A DNA stretch of 64,000 nt, taken from Annona cherimola. Taxonomy: Eukaryota > Streptophyta > Magnoliopsida > Magnoliales > Annonaceae. The notes beneath the pieces are model-generated. The model worked only from the letters and a program-made list of their open reading frames with translations. It did no database searches and was not told where the DNA came from. The stretch lies in contig CM059971.1 of assembly GCA_030490835.1 (NCBI GenBank), forward strand, positions 48,036,012 through 48,100,011. Direction: 5' to 3'. Below are positions 46,382 through 57,594 of the stretch, one piece after another. The translations under genes and the position numbers were made by a program. Each line of letters opens with the position of its first letter. Position 1 is the first letter of the stretch.

Positions 46382-46704
46382 CAAAGCACAAACTGAGGGG
46401 GAGCACAGGTTCAGGGGGAGCAACCCCACCATTCTCATAAAATTTTACCCACTCTATCTCAATTTTTTGATACATTGACAAAAAGGGGGAGAAGAGATCG
46501 GGATTTGAGTCTAAGTGGTTTTGAGAAGAGATTGGGATTTGAGTCTAAATTTTTCTGACTGGTTTTAAGTTTTTGTTTGAATGTTTTTAACTTGATTATT
46601 TGCATAAGTATGATAAAACTTCAAAATGCAAAATTAGCATGTTTCTAAGACATTGAAAGGTATACACTCAAATTGGTTTTGTCAATCATCAAAAAGGGGG
46701 AGAT
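46382..46704 (+). other. Copia-1 3' non-coding region with four purine-rich tracts and PPT
   Basis: GGGGGAG occurs after 46393, 46412 and 46479 and finally as AAAAAGGGGGAGAT (46691-46704) against the 3' LTR. Only the last can prime the LTR start; the others are internal copies. There is no env-like ORF in this segment. Confidence 0.85.
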
Positions 46705-48307
46705 TGTTGGAAATATGTGGAAAATAAGCCAAGTCTATGTTTTGATGATTAATAAATCAATTTGAGTAAGTTTTGGTTACTAACATGTTTGTGGAAATGA
46801 CTTAAGGTTATAAATTTGAAGAATATGAAGCATGACAAGCCAAGTTGATTTCCAAGTCGACTCAGGCTTCGACTTAGGCCAAGTCGATCCCCAAGTCGAC
46901 TCAAGAAGCGACTTGGAGGCGTCATTTCCTTCCAGAGTTGAAATCGAGAACAAGGGCTGCCGAAGTCGCATCCCAAGTCGACTCCGCTTGCGACTTGGGT
47001 GAAGTCGCAGACCAAGTCGACTCCAGTAGCGACTTGGAGGCGTCATTTCTGTCCAGAGTCGAAACCGAGAACAAGGGCTGCCGAAGTCGCATCCCAAGTC
47101 GACTCCGCATGCGACTTGGGTGAAGTCGCAGATCAAGTCGACTCCGACTTTGACTTCAATACGGAAACATGCAGATCAAGATAAATGGTAGATTCAAGAG
47201 TTTCAAAAAAAGATGAAGGTAAAAGACAACTCAAAGACTCAAGACTCAAGACATGAAGTCAAACGTGAGAATTATAAAGAGTCTCAAAGGAAGAACAACC
47301 AAACAATGAAGGAATTCAAGCAAGCAAAGCATTCCAAGGATTTCAAGTTCATCAAGAAAGCTGTCGAGGTGAGGTCGCACCCGAAGTCGACTCCACCTGC
47401 GACTTGGGTCAAGTCGAGGACCAAGTCGACCCAGACTGGAACTTGAAGAAGTTGCGAACAGGCGAAGTCGCACCCGAAGTCGACTCCATCTGCGACTTGG
47501 GTGAAGTCGCACCCGAAGTCGACTCCACCTGCGACTTGGGTCGCAACGGTCGAAAAATTTTCGAACGTTGGCGCATTAAATGCGCGCCACATACCTCCAA
47601 ACGTTCGGATTCCCTCGACAATTATAAAAGGCAATCAATATGAACGAGGAGAGTAGCTGAGAATTCATTAAGTAAGCATAACTCCCATCTTTAAGAGCTT
47701 CAAGTGATCAAGAAAATTTTTAGAAGAAGAACCTTGCTTCAAACTGTCAAGAGCTGCTTGCTGAATCTCTACGCCTACACTACAAGTTCTTCTCTGCGCC
47801 AAATCTGCGTCTACACAACAGTAACGTGTAGAAACTTTCTTTTATTCTTATTGTTATATTGAACTTGTTTTAGCTTAGGTAGCTAGAAACAAGTGTAAGC
47901 AAAGTAGTGTGTGATTGGAGTGGAACTCGTCACCTACTTGTGCTGTGTATTGTTGATGCCCCATAGAGCTAGAATCTAGAAGAGAGCGGAGGCTCTGGTT
48001 GTATATGCCCCCTAGAGCTAGAATCTAGAAGAGAGTGGAGACTCTAGTTGTATTCGCGGAATACATAGTGGAACCCAAGTCACAAGGGGTGTGAGCTTGG
48101 AAGAGTGAAGTAGGGAAGTTGCCCGAACCACTATAAAATCTTGTGTGTTCATTTTTGTTTCTGCTCTTTACATTATTGCTCTCATTTTGTTTCTTCATAA
48201 AGGGGACTAGATTAATCCGGGGTAAAGTTTCTGTTTAAGTTGTAAATTTTTAAATATCCAATTCACCCCTCCCCTCTTGGGTAATTTCCATTAACTTGGG
48301 ACCAACA
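46705..48307 (+). repeat. Copia-1 3' LTR
   Basis: Same organisation as 31460-33054, with slightly better preserved SalI-palindrome units at its start. It ends GGGACCAACA before the ATTCA duplication. Confidence 0.93.
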
Positions 48308-48312
48308 ATTCA

Positions 48313-49384
48313 TGTCCAATTAAAATTTGTAATTATCTTATTTATAAATTTCCAAATCTTAGCTTATAAGTGAGCTACTTAGGCCCCTTAGGTTAGACAT
48401 CCATATGGATGCCTTCCATGGCTTGCTTGGTCACCAAGTCATTCCCAATAAATGAGCATTTACATGCCCTCTTCTCTTTATCTTCGCTAGGTTTGACTTA
48501 GGCAAATAAAAAATAAAAAAATCTATGTAGAGAGCACCCTTGGATGTCCCCACTTGTGCCACCTCCATGGTCTCCTTGAGGCTAGCTCATTAGCCTCTTA
48601 AACCATGCATTTATCCACTTGAATTTTCAAGAATTTTGGCCCTTGAATTAATCCAAAAGATCTAGCTCAAAGTACCCGCCTTTTGACACCTCATATGGGG
48701 CATTAAACCATGCATTTAACTCACTTGCTTTTTAATAAATGTTATGGTAGTCTAGGGTGTACAAAGTAAATGCTAGGAACCTTTTTCCAATTAAGCACTT
48801 TATCATGGTAATTATCTTAATCCAATCCATTTATACCATAGATTTCATAATTTTATTCAATCGTTTCAAATTTCATCTCAAACCGACGTTTCTACGTCAA
48901 GTTATGAACCTTTGAAAATAACCTTAGAGTGTGAGATTAAAATCAAATAATTATCACCTTAATCTCATCACATTTGTCTTAATCCAATCTAATCATAATG
49001 TTGAGCCTAAATCATGAGCTTACGTTTAAAATTTCATCTCATTTTGCCTTATATGCGTCAAGTTATGAATTTTCTACGATTTTCAACAAAATTCCATAAT
49101 TTTCATTTTAATCTCCATTAATTATATCATGGAAATTAAAATAAATATTCATGCCACATTAGTATATTCTAATGCTCATTAAGCCACTTTAGTCATCTTA
49201 ACTCACATTGGGCTTTGGCGATTAATCTTAATCATCATTCTTTTTTTGATAAAATTAATCATCATTCTTAATTGTAAACCCTAATTGCAAAATACCATTA
49301 AATCATAAAAATCATAATCATCCATAATTCATTCAAATAACACATGTATCATACTTATAGACCTACTTAGGTCTAGGTATCACA
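48313..49384 (-). repeat. 3' LTR of the gag-only Gypsy, right segment
   Basis: Continues the LTR after Copia-1 and ends CTAGGTATCACA, the complement of the TGTGATACCTAG start. Together with 28387-31459 the LTR is about 4.15 kb. The first ~500 bases (read on the minus strand) resemble the start of the 4.9 kb solo LTR at 12268. Confidence 0.85.
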
Positions 49385-49399
49385 ATCCTCCCCCCCTTA
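49385..49399 (-). other. Polypurine tract of the gag-only Gypsy
   Basis: On the minus strand TAAGGGGGGAGGAT directly abuts the 3' LTR start TGTGATACC, as needed for plus-strand priming. Confidence 0.85.
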
Positions 49400-49889
49400 T
49401 AATAGGTTTCGTCCCGAAACCGTTCACTTTTTAAATAACTGGGGGTACTTCTTTTCAACATTTTCCCTTTAATACTCAAGTAACCTTGCTTTCGGAATAT
49501 CGGTTCTATTGAACCTTAAAATATTTAATTTCTCTATTCCGAAACTTACGATCCAAAATTCTTATCCTAATTGGTCATATCCTCCATGCTTCGTTAATTT
49601 TAGCTAATCTGCGTACAGAGAATTTCTACCTATATTATCTTATTAGTTTCCTCTACAGGTAGTGCATGCGTGGTTGCATACTAGCAAACTATGAGTAATT
49701 GATTATCATTAAAATCAAACAAAGCTATTGTCAAACTTCCTAAAATTAAATCCATACCTGTAACCACCTCATCCTCTTGCTCCTGTGACTCAGTTCGAGT
49801 TAGGGCATCACGTATACCGAGTTCGTAGAGGTAACCTTTCGGTTAGCTACTCCGGTTATCCTCAGTTGGGCTATTCGTCCGTGCCCTTG

Positions 49890-52772
49890 CAACGTTTGTG
49901 CCTTACTTGGACAATTTGGGGCGATGTGCCCTACCTGATTACAAACGTAGCATCTGATACCAACATCTGTGGTATCATACTTATCCTTTCATCATCATTT
50001 ATTTTCTCCCATTCCACACTCTTTGGCTACATGACCCGTCTATCCACACTTATAGCATCTGTTTGATCCTTTCAAACATTCATCTTGGTGATGCTTTTCG
50101 CACTTGTTGCATAACAGAGAATTCTTTTTCTTAGAGGTACTTTTATCTTTTTCTATCCCTCCTTTCTTAATCTTTTCTGTCCCTGTTTCCTCTTCCTCGA
50201 CACCCAGTCTAAACAAATCTTCTTCTTATTCTAACTCCAAGGTTCTCAATGCCTCGATCTCCAATGCCCTTGCCCTTTCTAAGCTCGATGCATAGTCCTT
50301 AATTTATAAAGGCACAAGACTCTCCCTTAGGTATGACCTCAGTCCCTGTTGGAATCTTTGTGCCTTGTTTTCGGGCACATTAGCAATCCAAGGTACATAC
50401 CTTACCAAGGCATTGAATTTGGTAGCATACTCCATGACAGACATCATTTCTTGGTACAACCTTTCAAATTCAACCACCCTTTGGCTTTGTATTCCCACTG
50501 GAAGGTACTCCTTATTGAATTCTTCAATAAATGTCTGCCATGTCACCTCCTCCGAGTGTGGCATGGTGATCAACATAGTTTTCCACCACTCATGAGCGTC
50601 CTTTACCAATAAATGAGTGGCGTATAACACTTTTTGTCGTCATTGCACGGAGATATTCTGAACAGCTTTTGAATCTCCGTCAACCATTGTTCAGCTTGTA
50701 CGGGGTCAGGTTCTCCAAAAAATTTAGAAGGTCATTGAGTGAGGAATGCATCAATGGCTCTTCTATTTGCCTCCATCAACTGATCCTCATCTCTTGTAAG
50801 TGCCATCATGGGGGTTGGGTTAGCCATCGGAGTGGGTCCTTTTTCAGTACTTTCCAACTACCCTTGCTGGGTCCTTTGCCATAAGCCTTGAATAATATCT
50901 GCGGTTTGGGCTGCCCAGTCTTGAGTAGCTTGCTGCATGGCTTCCTTTACTGTCGCTGCTACTCTTTCTTCAATCATCCTATCCTGTCTTGGCTCGAATT
51001 CCTCTTCCACATTTCTTTTTGGGCTTAAATTTCCTTGTCTTTGACGAGTCCTTGGTGTTGGGTCCCGAATAGATAGCAAAACCCAAGAGGGGAGGGGTGA
51101 ATTGGGTTCTTAAAAATTTCTTTGGTAACTTAAAAAACTTAACCCCTTGTAGAATTATTCCCCTTGAATGAAGAAACTGAATGGAAAGCAAAGTAATAAA
51201 GAGTGCAGAAATAAAAGCAAGTAGACAAGGATTTTATAGTGGTTCGGGCAACCTCCCTACTCCACTCTTCCAAGCTCACACTCCTTGTGACTTGGGTTCC
51301 ACTATTGTATTCCGCGAATACAACTAGAGCCTCTTGCTCTCTTCTAGATTCTAGCTCTAGGGGGCATCAAACACTTAGCACAAGTAGGTGATGAGTCACA
51401 CTCCAATCACACACTACTTTGCTACCTCTTGATCTTAGCTACGCAAGCTAAATCAAGTTCAACATAAACAAGTAAACAATAAAAGTAAACTACACTTTAC
51501 AGGTGTGTAGAAACGATTTAGCGCAGGGAAGAACTTGTAGATGATGGCTTTGAAGTTTCTGAATGTAGCTCTTGCAACTTGAAGCACAATTCTTCCTCTC
51601 TTGATTGACTTGATCACTTTAATGCTCTTGTAGATAGGAGTTATGCTCACTTAATGTTTTCCAACTACTTCCCTCGTTCACATTAACTCCCTTTTATAAT
51701 TTTGGAGGGAATCCGAACGTTAGAAGGTAGGTGGCGCGCATTTAATGCGCCAACGTTCGAATTAATTTCGACCGTTGCGACCCAAGTCGCATGTGGAGTC
51801 GACTTGGCCTGCGACTTGGCTTCCAAGTCGCACCTGGAGTCGACTTCGTGTGCGACTCCAGTTCTTCAGATTTCCAAGTCCGAGTCTGGGTCAACTTGGC
51901 CTTCAGTCCTCAACTCAAGTCGATCCTGGAGTCGACTTGGGTTGCGACTTGGCGTGGTCTTTTGCAAGAACACCTTGATCTTCTTGAACTGACTTGTACT
52001 TTGTTAAATTGGTCTTCATGACTTGGATATTTCTTCATTTAGAATAAGCTTGAAGATTAGCTTTGGACTTGATAGACTTGATTTGAACTTTGAATATAAA
52101 TCTTAGCTTTTGATCTTCAAGAAACTTCAGTTGCTTTTTGAGAATGAACTTTGCATCTTATTTGGATTTGATAAATTCCAAATGGATCCTTGGAATAAGA
52201 TTGAAACTTCAATCTTCAAGTCTGAACTCCTCAAGTCGAAGTTGGAGTCGACCTCGTCTGCGACTTCGCCCAAGTCGCACCTGGAGTCGACTTCGCCTGC
52301 GACTTCGTCATGTCCGTTTCCACTTTTTCAACTCTGGATGCTTGAAGTCGATGCTGGAGTCGACTTCGTCTGCGACTTGGTTTCCTAAGTCGCACCTGGA
52401 GTCGACTTGGCCTGCGACTTCACTTGTTCTTCTTCCCTTTTCAGCTCTGGACAGATTTGACTTCTTGAAGTCGATCTTGGAGTCGACTTGGTATACGACT
52501 TGGCTTCCATACTTGATTTTCTTCAAATGAATATTCCTTAAACATTTCCACAAACTTGTTAGTAGCCAAGACTTACTCAAATTTAGTTTGTTAATCATCA
52601 AAACATAGATTTAGCTAGTTTTCCACATATTTCCAACACTTGGGTTTTGCCCACTTATTTCTGGTCTACCCCTTTTTGGTCTGCTAGATTTTCCAACCTC
52701 ATGCTGGCTGGGAACTTCTGTAGCCATTTCCTTTCCCTTGTTCCTTCTAACCCTTGACCTTGTATTAACCAT
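49890..52772 (-). pseudogene. gag: Gypsy gag, copy A (broken; interrupted by a Copia solo LTR)
   Basis: The N-terminus (ATG at 52772, MVNTRSRVRR and a basic KRGRPE stretch) is cut at 52643 by the Copia solo LTR and resumes at 51050. The core retrotransposon gag domain is the frame at 50630-50304 (AHEWW, TWQTFIEEFNKEYLP, FERLYQ). Downstream are CCHC zinc knuckles at 50016-50057 and 49911-49952 (CYVCNQVGHIAPNC), plus a CX2C...C cluster near 50075-50108. It is broken by TAG near 50858, a TGA before SKFFGEPDP, a frameshift near 50625, and a TAG inside the first knuckle. About 500 bases of non-coding DNA separate it from the PPT, leaving no room for pol. Confidence 0.8.
51056..52638 (-). mobile_element. 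Solo LTR (1,583 bp) of the same Copia family, in Gypsy gag
   Basis: TGTTGGGTCCCG...TTTCCAACA flanked by CTTGG at 51051-51055 and 52639-52643. It has the SalI-palindrome array at 51780-51950 and 52235-52505. It interrupts gag copy A after residue ~43 and is the third member of this family in the window. Confidence 0.93.
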
Positions 52773-53199
52773 GATGCTTTTTCTGAATATATCAAAAACA
52801 CGTAACCTTCATTCATGGTTAGGGTTAGGTCATAACATATGCATCTCATCATCATATGATTAATTTAACATAACCAGATCACATAATCTTAATCATGTCA
52901 TATTCCATCATTCATCAACATAAACATTCATAGACTTTCATAATCATTCATGAATATTCATACTCATAGTCTTTCATAGTTACTTACCTCATGCATAGTT
53001 AAGTTATCATAACTATTCATAATCCATCATTTACGTATTAACATCTTTCACATAATTCAAACATTACATAATGAAATTAGAATTCCAACACATCATGGCA
53101 TAGCACATTTATATAGATCACACTTATGTACATGCCAAAACATCATAGCAAACCATAGCATCATCAGCCACACTTGATACATACATTTATACTTACATA

Positions 53200-54092
53200 T
53201 TCATTCATGAAACATAGAAAAGTTCATCATCTACCGGGACCCCTTCTTATATCATGCCTCCTACTAGTGCGTGACTTCTGTGGTTCCTCGGTAACAGTAC
53301 CAGTGTCGGACCATGCAGGGGGATCAATATTAACGTTACCACCCTCATCATCATTTTTTTCCTTCCATCCTTGCTAACCCAACATGGTTTATTATATCTG
53401 TTTGCAATAATTTTGCAGAGATTTGTATCAACTTGTAGCTATGATTAGCTTTAGTCGAGCGAGCCTTTCTTATTTTTTTCTTTCCCTACACCAAGTTCCT
53501 TAGTTCTAGGGTCAAGTTATCCTTGCTCTGATTGTACATATTCAATTTCAACATGTGTTATATCCGGTGTCCTATTGGAAGATATTTTTTATTAAATTCT
53601 TCCATAAAATTTTGCCATATTACCTTCCTCGGTTATGACATAGTAGCTATTAGGGTTTCCTACCATTCATAAGAATTCCCAAATCAACAATTGGGTAATA
53701 CATAAAACTCCATGATCATCGCTACATAGAAAAACTTTAAAGAACTTCTTGATTTCAGTTATTCATTGCTTAGCCTGAATATGGTCTAATTCACTTAAGT
53801 ACTCAAGTGGATGTTGAGTTAGAAAGGCATTGGTAACCTTCCCATTTGCTTCTATCATAGTATCATCAATCCTTAAAGGTTCGGGTACTAGGGTAGGAGT
53901 TATTACCTGTACCAGTAGTACCTTCAAATCTTGACTCAAGATTTATACTTACCCGTCATTGATGAGTTTTCTTTGCCCTGGTCGCTTAGATCTGCTACCC
54001 GGCTTCTCCTATTCCCTGTTGACTCATAGATTCATCATTCATAATTACCATTCCCTTGATCACCTTAGCTCTTGCTTTGGTGGTAGTCATGT
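53200..54092 (-). pseudogene. Gypsy gag, copy B (highly decayed)
   Basis: At nucleotide level 53560-53870 aligns with 50485-50790 of copy A (the LEEF/EYLP segment, the QWLTEIQK segment and the AFLTQ segment in the same order), with many changes and stops. A possible start at 54092 opens MTTTKARAKV, similar in character to the basic N-terminus of copy A. It lies between the PBS and copy A. It is either an internal duplication or the original gag beside a later acquired copy. Confidence 0.5.
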
Positions 54093-54620
54093 TGTAGAAA
54101 GCAACATGTAAAATCATATCAATATCATTTCTTGTCATAAAACAATTCATATTATACATAATCAATTATATAATCTCGAAAGATCAATGACCTTTCTTTT
54201 TTCATATACACTTAGCATCTGAATAAAATCAAATGCACTTCTATATTCATAATATCATTATCAAACATCATATATTCATTTGCTATCTTAAAAAAGAGGA
54301 TTTACTTATTCCTACCTTTCTCAATTCTATCTTTACTTTTCATGGTGTAAGGTTGCTTTTTCTTACCACCTTTTTCATCTTATTTGATCCCTTTATCATT
54401 CTTCCTTCATACATCATCTACATTGTGAAACATAGCAAACCAGCTACATTTCCTTAAATAATCATATCATTGCATCATAATTAGACACAATAAAAGACAA
54501 TACATATTGCATATGTTATATAATTTCAATCTATCTCTTTCATCATTTATCACATATCTAGCATCATATGCTATCAATTTTCACACTTAGAAAATTTTTC
54601 ACGCCAATTTACCAATCCAT

Positions 54621-54632
54621 GCTCTGATACCA
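54621..54632 (-). other. Primer-binding site of the gag-only Gypsy
   Basis: The minus strand reads TGGTATCAGAGC five bases downstream of the 5' LTR end (GGGGCGTCACA), a perfect plant initiator-Met tRNA site. Confidence 0.92.
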
Positions 54633-54637
54633 ACTTC

Positions 54638-55108
54638 TGTGACGCCCCAGCCCGAACGTCACAACCTTGCTCCAAGATCTATCGATTGGTAAACGTGATC
54701 AGGATTGTTGCCTTGTCACACGGCGGGCTTATTGGATATTTATCCACTTAATCCTAACTCCTTAGGAGTTTATATCAATCCACTTGTTTCAACTTTCCAT
54801 CAAATGCCTTTTTAGGCCATCAAACCATTTGAGAATTACACTTCTAATCTCATAACCTTCATACTTAATCATATTGTGATATTTCATGCCTTAGCATTTA
54901 TCCATAAAACATTTTTGCTAATCCATAAGCATAAAACATAACATAATCCTTCTACAACATTGAATAACAATTTAATTATTATCATTCATATAACCATTCA
55001 ATCTAGGTTCATACACAGGTAACTCATAGAAATTCATTCATCCTTGAATCTCCACCTGTGCTCTTTGCCTCCTTCCTTTCACCTGTCTTTGGGTTTGGAA
55101 AAGAAAAC
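54638..55108 (-). repeat. 5' LTR of the gag-only Gypsy, first segment
   Basis: Starts TGTGACGCCCCAGCCCG and aligns with 28387-28857. It is interrupted at AAAAC by the 55109-62986 element and resumes at 62992. Confidence 0.88.
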
Positions 55109-57116
55109 TGATGCAAACCAAGTGCTTGTCGTTAAGAGCACTGTGATCACCAGTTTAATTTAAATTAACCGAAACACATTAAAGCTACCACTATACGAGT
55201 GATAGTGTAGAATAATGGTGAGTCGGGTCGAATCCACAGAGAGGCGATGTAGTTTTGAATTGTTTTTAAGAGAAAGAGAGGGTATAGAGAAGAGAGAGAA
55301 AGAGAAAGAGAGAAGAGAGAGGAAGAAGAGAGAAAAGATTTGAACATAAAAGAAATGGAGACAAGAAGCTAAAAGAAATTAACTAACAACTTAATTAAAA
55401 CTATTCTAAGAAAGCAATAAAAGCTATGAAATTTAACTATTAAAGCAGGAAAGAGAATTACATTAAATTTAATCTAAAAATTACAAAGCATAAAATAAAG
55501 CAGTAAATCTAATCTAAAAATTAAAACTACAAATTAAAAAGCAAGAACTACGAGACACTACAAAGCATAATAAAATAAAATTTACATCACCCGAATATGG
55601 AGAGCAAAATCTCCACGTAATAGAAAACTTTATTGCTTGGCCCCACCTCCTCACTATGGGTCCCACAAAATGGGTCCCACCCAAGGGAGAAAAGAGGAGT
55701 ATGGGGTGTCTTTTCATGGGATGAGTGGATCCCTTTTTATAGTTGAGGGAGGGGCCCAACGACCATTCTTGCTTTCGATGTGGGATTCGCATACCATGGC
55801 CCACTGTAGCTGCTCTCGTTGCTTCTTCTAATCTTCTACTCCGAAGAACAGATCCACGAATCCACCATACCTTCGCCTCTCGACGGGCCATTCTCCGCAC
55901 CCTTTTCTTATCAATGCCAGTACAACATGTTTTGCAGTTGCTGAAGTTGCTGGTTTGGGCGTTCAATCAATTTTTGCTTTTGGGCTGCTGGATCGTGGCC
56001 GCAAATGGGTTTTCTGCTGGTTGAAGAGGATTGCTTTGATTGGAGCTTATGGGCAAAGCAGGCAATTCCATTTGCTGGAATTAGGCGTAGAAGACGCCTG
56101 GTGATTGGGGCTGAGCGAGAACGGATGGGGAAGATGGATTCGGTGGCTTCAGCTCGTCCATTTGAGGGAGCTGGTTCTGCTTTGCCTGAGAAGTTTCCCC
56201 AATTGCGGCAGGCCGGATTTTGGGATCGCGATTAGCAATGGCTGCCGGAGATAAAGCAGAGAAGGGACGGTGGCTGTTGATGGGTGTTTGGTAATAGAGG
56301 CGACCGGCTGCTCCTTGGATTTGCTATATAGTCGTGCGGACAAAGTTAGAGTTTTCCATGGTTGCTGAAATCGATTGCAGGAGAAGACAACGCTGCCGGT
56401 CAGATGGGTTTTCCATGGCGGCCATTTCTGCTGGAGGCGAGGATCAATGGAAGCTGCAATGGCTGTCGTCCGGTTTTTCTTTGGATCGGTGAGCTGCCGG
56501 TAGTGAAACAGAGGGCTGCTATCATGGTTGACGGATCAGATTTGGGTTGCGACTTCGTGGTGGGTTTTATATTTTGGAGCATTAAAATGGAGATGCGTCG
56601 ATTGCTGCTTGGTATGGAAGACGGATTTGTGGAGCAAGGAATAGAAGTTTCGGTTCAAGATCTGCTGATTGGGTTGGTTTTTAGGAAACCAAGGGTGGAT
56701 TTTCTTCCACCGAAATTTAATGGATTCTGCTTGATTTGAACAAAGCTGCTTGGGGAATTTGACTGGTCGGTGACATTATGCTGATTAATGGCGGTGATTC
56801 ATTGCTTGCTAAAATTCAAAGGGGGCAGCTGTTGGTCGGTTTTGGCTGCCGGACGGTTGCTTGAATGCAGCTGCCGGGATTGGAGCAGGCGGAAAGTGGG
56901 AAGAAGGCCTGCTGCAGTTGCCGGCGTGCAGTGGAATGGCGGATGGCGTGTGACGCTAAAGCACTGACGCCGACGAGCACAATTGAAGCCTTCAGAGCAC
57001 GGACACCAAGCAGGGAGAGTCGGAGACACGGAGAGGATAGCTGGTAGGACTGGCGCGGTCAGATCCGGACTGCCGTGGATGGAGGCGGACGATGGTCGAT
57101 GCGCAGGGTCGGTCGC

Positions 57117-57566
57117 TGATAGGAACCATAATCCAGATGATTCCTATGCTAATCCAGACGTGGTCCAGGCTCGAGATGATCGTGTTGCTGGGGGCTACCA
57201 CTTAAGGCCCAGTGAGTCCTTAAGGCTGAAGGTGAGGTGGAGCCCGGAACCTCATGGTAGTCGTAGACTGAGGAGGGACGTGCAGCAAGAGCAACAGGTC
57301 GAGTAATCGAATGAGAGTCGGCAACAGTGTATCAAGAGCAGCTGATCGAGTATTCGTATGAGAGGCGGCAACTACCGGAGAATTATAATAAGACAGAGAG
57401 CGGGAGATTACGTTTTGGTGGAAGATTCAAATATCAGATAGTTTCATTTTTCTTTGTTGCTTGATCTTGTATAACAAGCTTTCCGATTGATTGTATCATC
57501 GGAATTTAAACGTTTTACTTGTTCAATTCTTCAATTCTCTGAATAAAAATTCACTAGTTTCTAACA
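57117..57566 (+). repeat. Reina-like 5' LTR
   Basis: TGATAGGAACC...GTTTCTAACA. The TATA region reads TATAATAAG where the 3' LTR has TATAAATAAG. The first ~190 bases are the same DNA that encodes the polyprotein tail in the 3' LTR. Confidence 0.93.
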
Positions 57567-57567
57567 A

Positions 57568-57578
57568 GGTATCAGAGC
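57568..57578 (+). other. Primer-binding site of the Reina-like element
   Basis: GGTATCAGAGC, one base after the LTR and lacking only the first T of the usual initiator-Met complement. Confidence 0.88.
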
Positions 57579-57594
57579 TCAGATCTTCTTAACG

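Larger units (their letters stand above)
31460..48307 (+). mobile_element. Copia-1, Ty1/Copia retrotransposon (SIRE/Maximus-like), interrupted by Copia-2
   Basis: Flanked by ATTCA at 31455-31459 and 48308-48312. The LTRs are 31460-33054 (1,595 bp) and 46705-48307 (1,603 bp), both TGTTGGAAATATG...GGGACCAACA. A perfect initiator-Met PBS is at 33057-33068 and a PPT at 46691-46704. The single gag-pol frame is broken by several stops and one frameshift, and Copia-2 splits the reverse transcriptase at 36698-45081. The lineage call rests on the YVDDIIFG motif, the QPPGFE wording and the two-knuckle gag, and is inferred. The LTRs differ by small indels and a few percent, so it is older than Copia-2. 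Confidence 0.92.
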
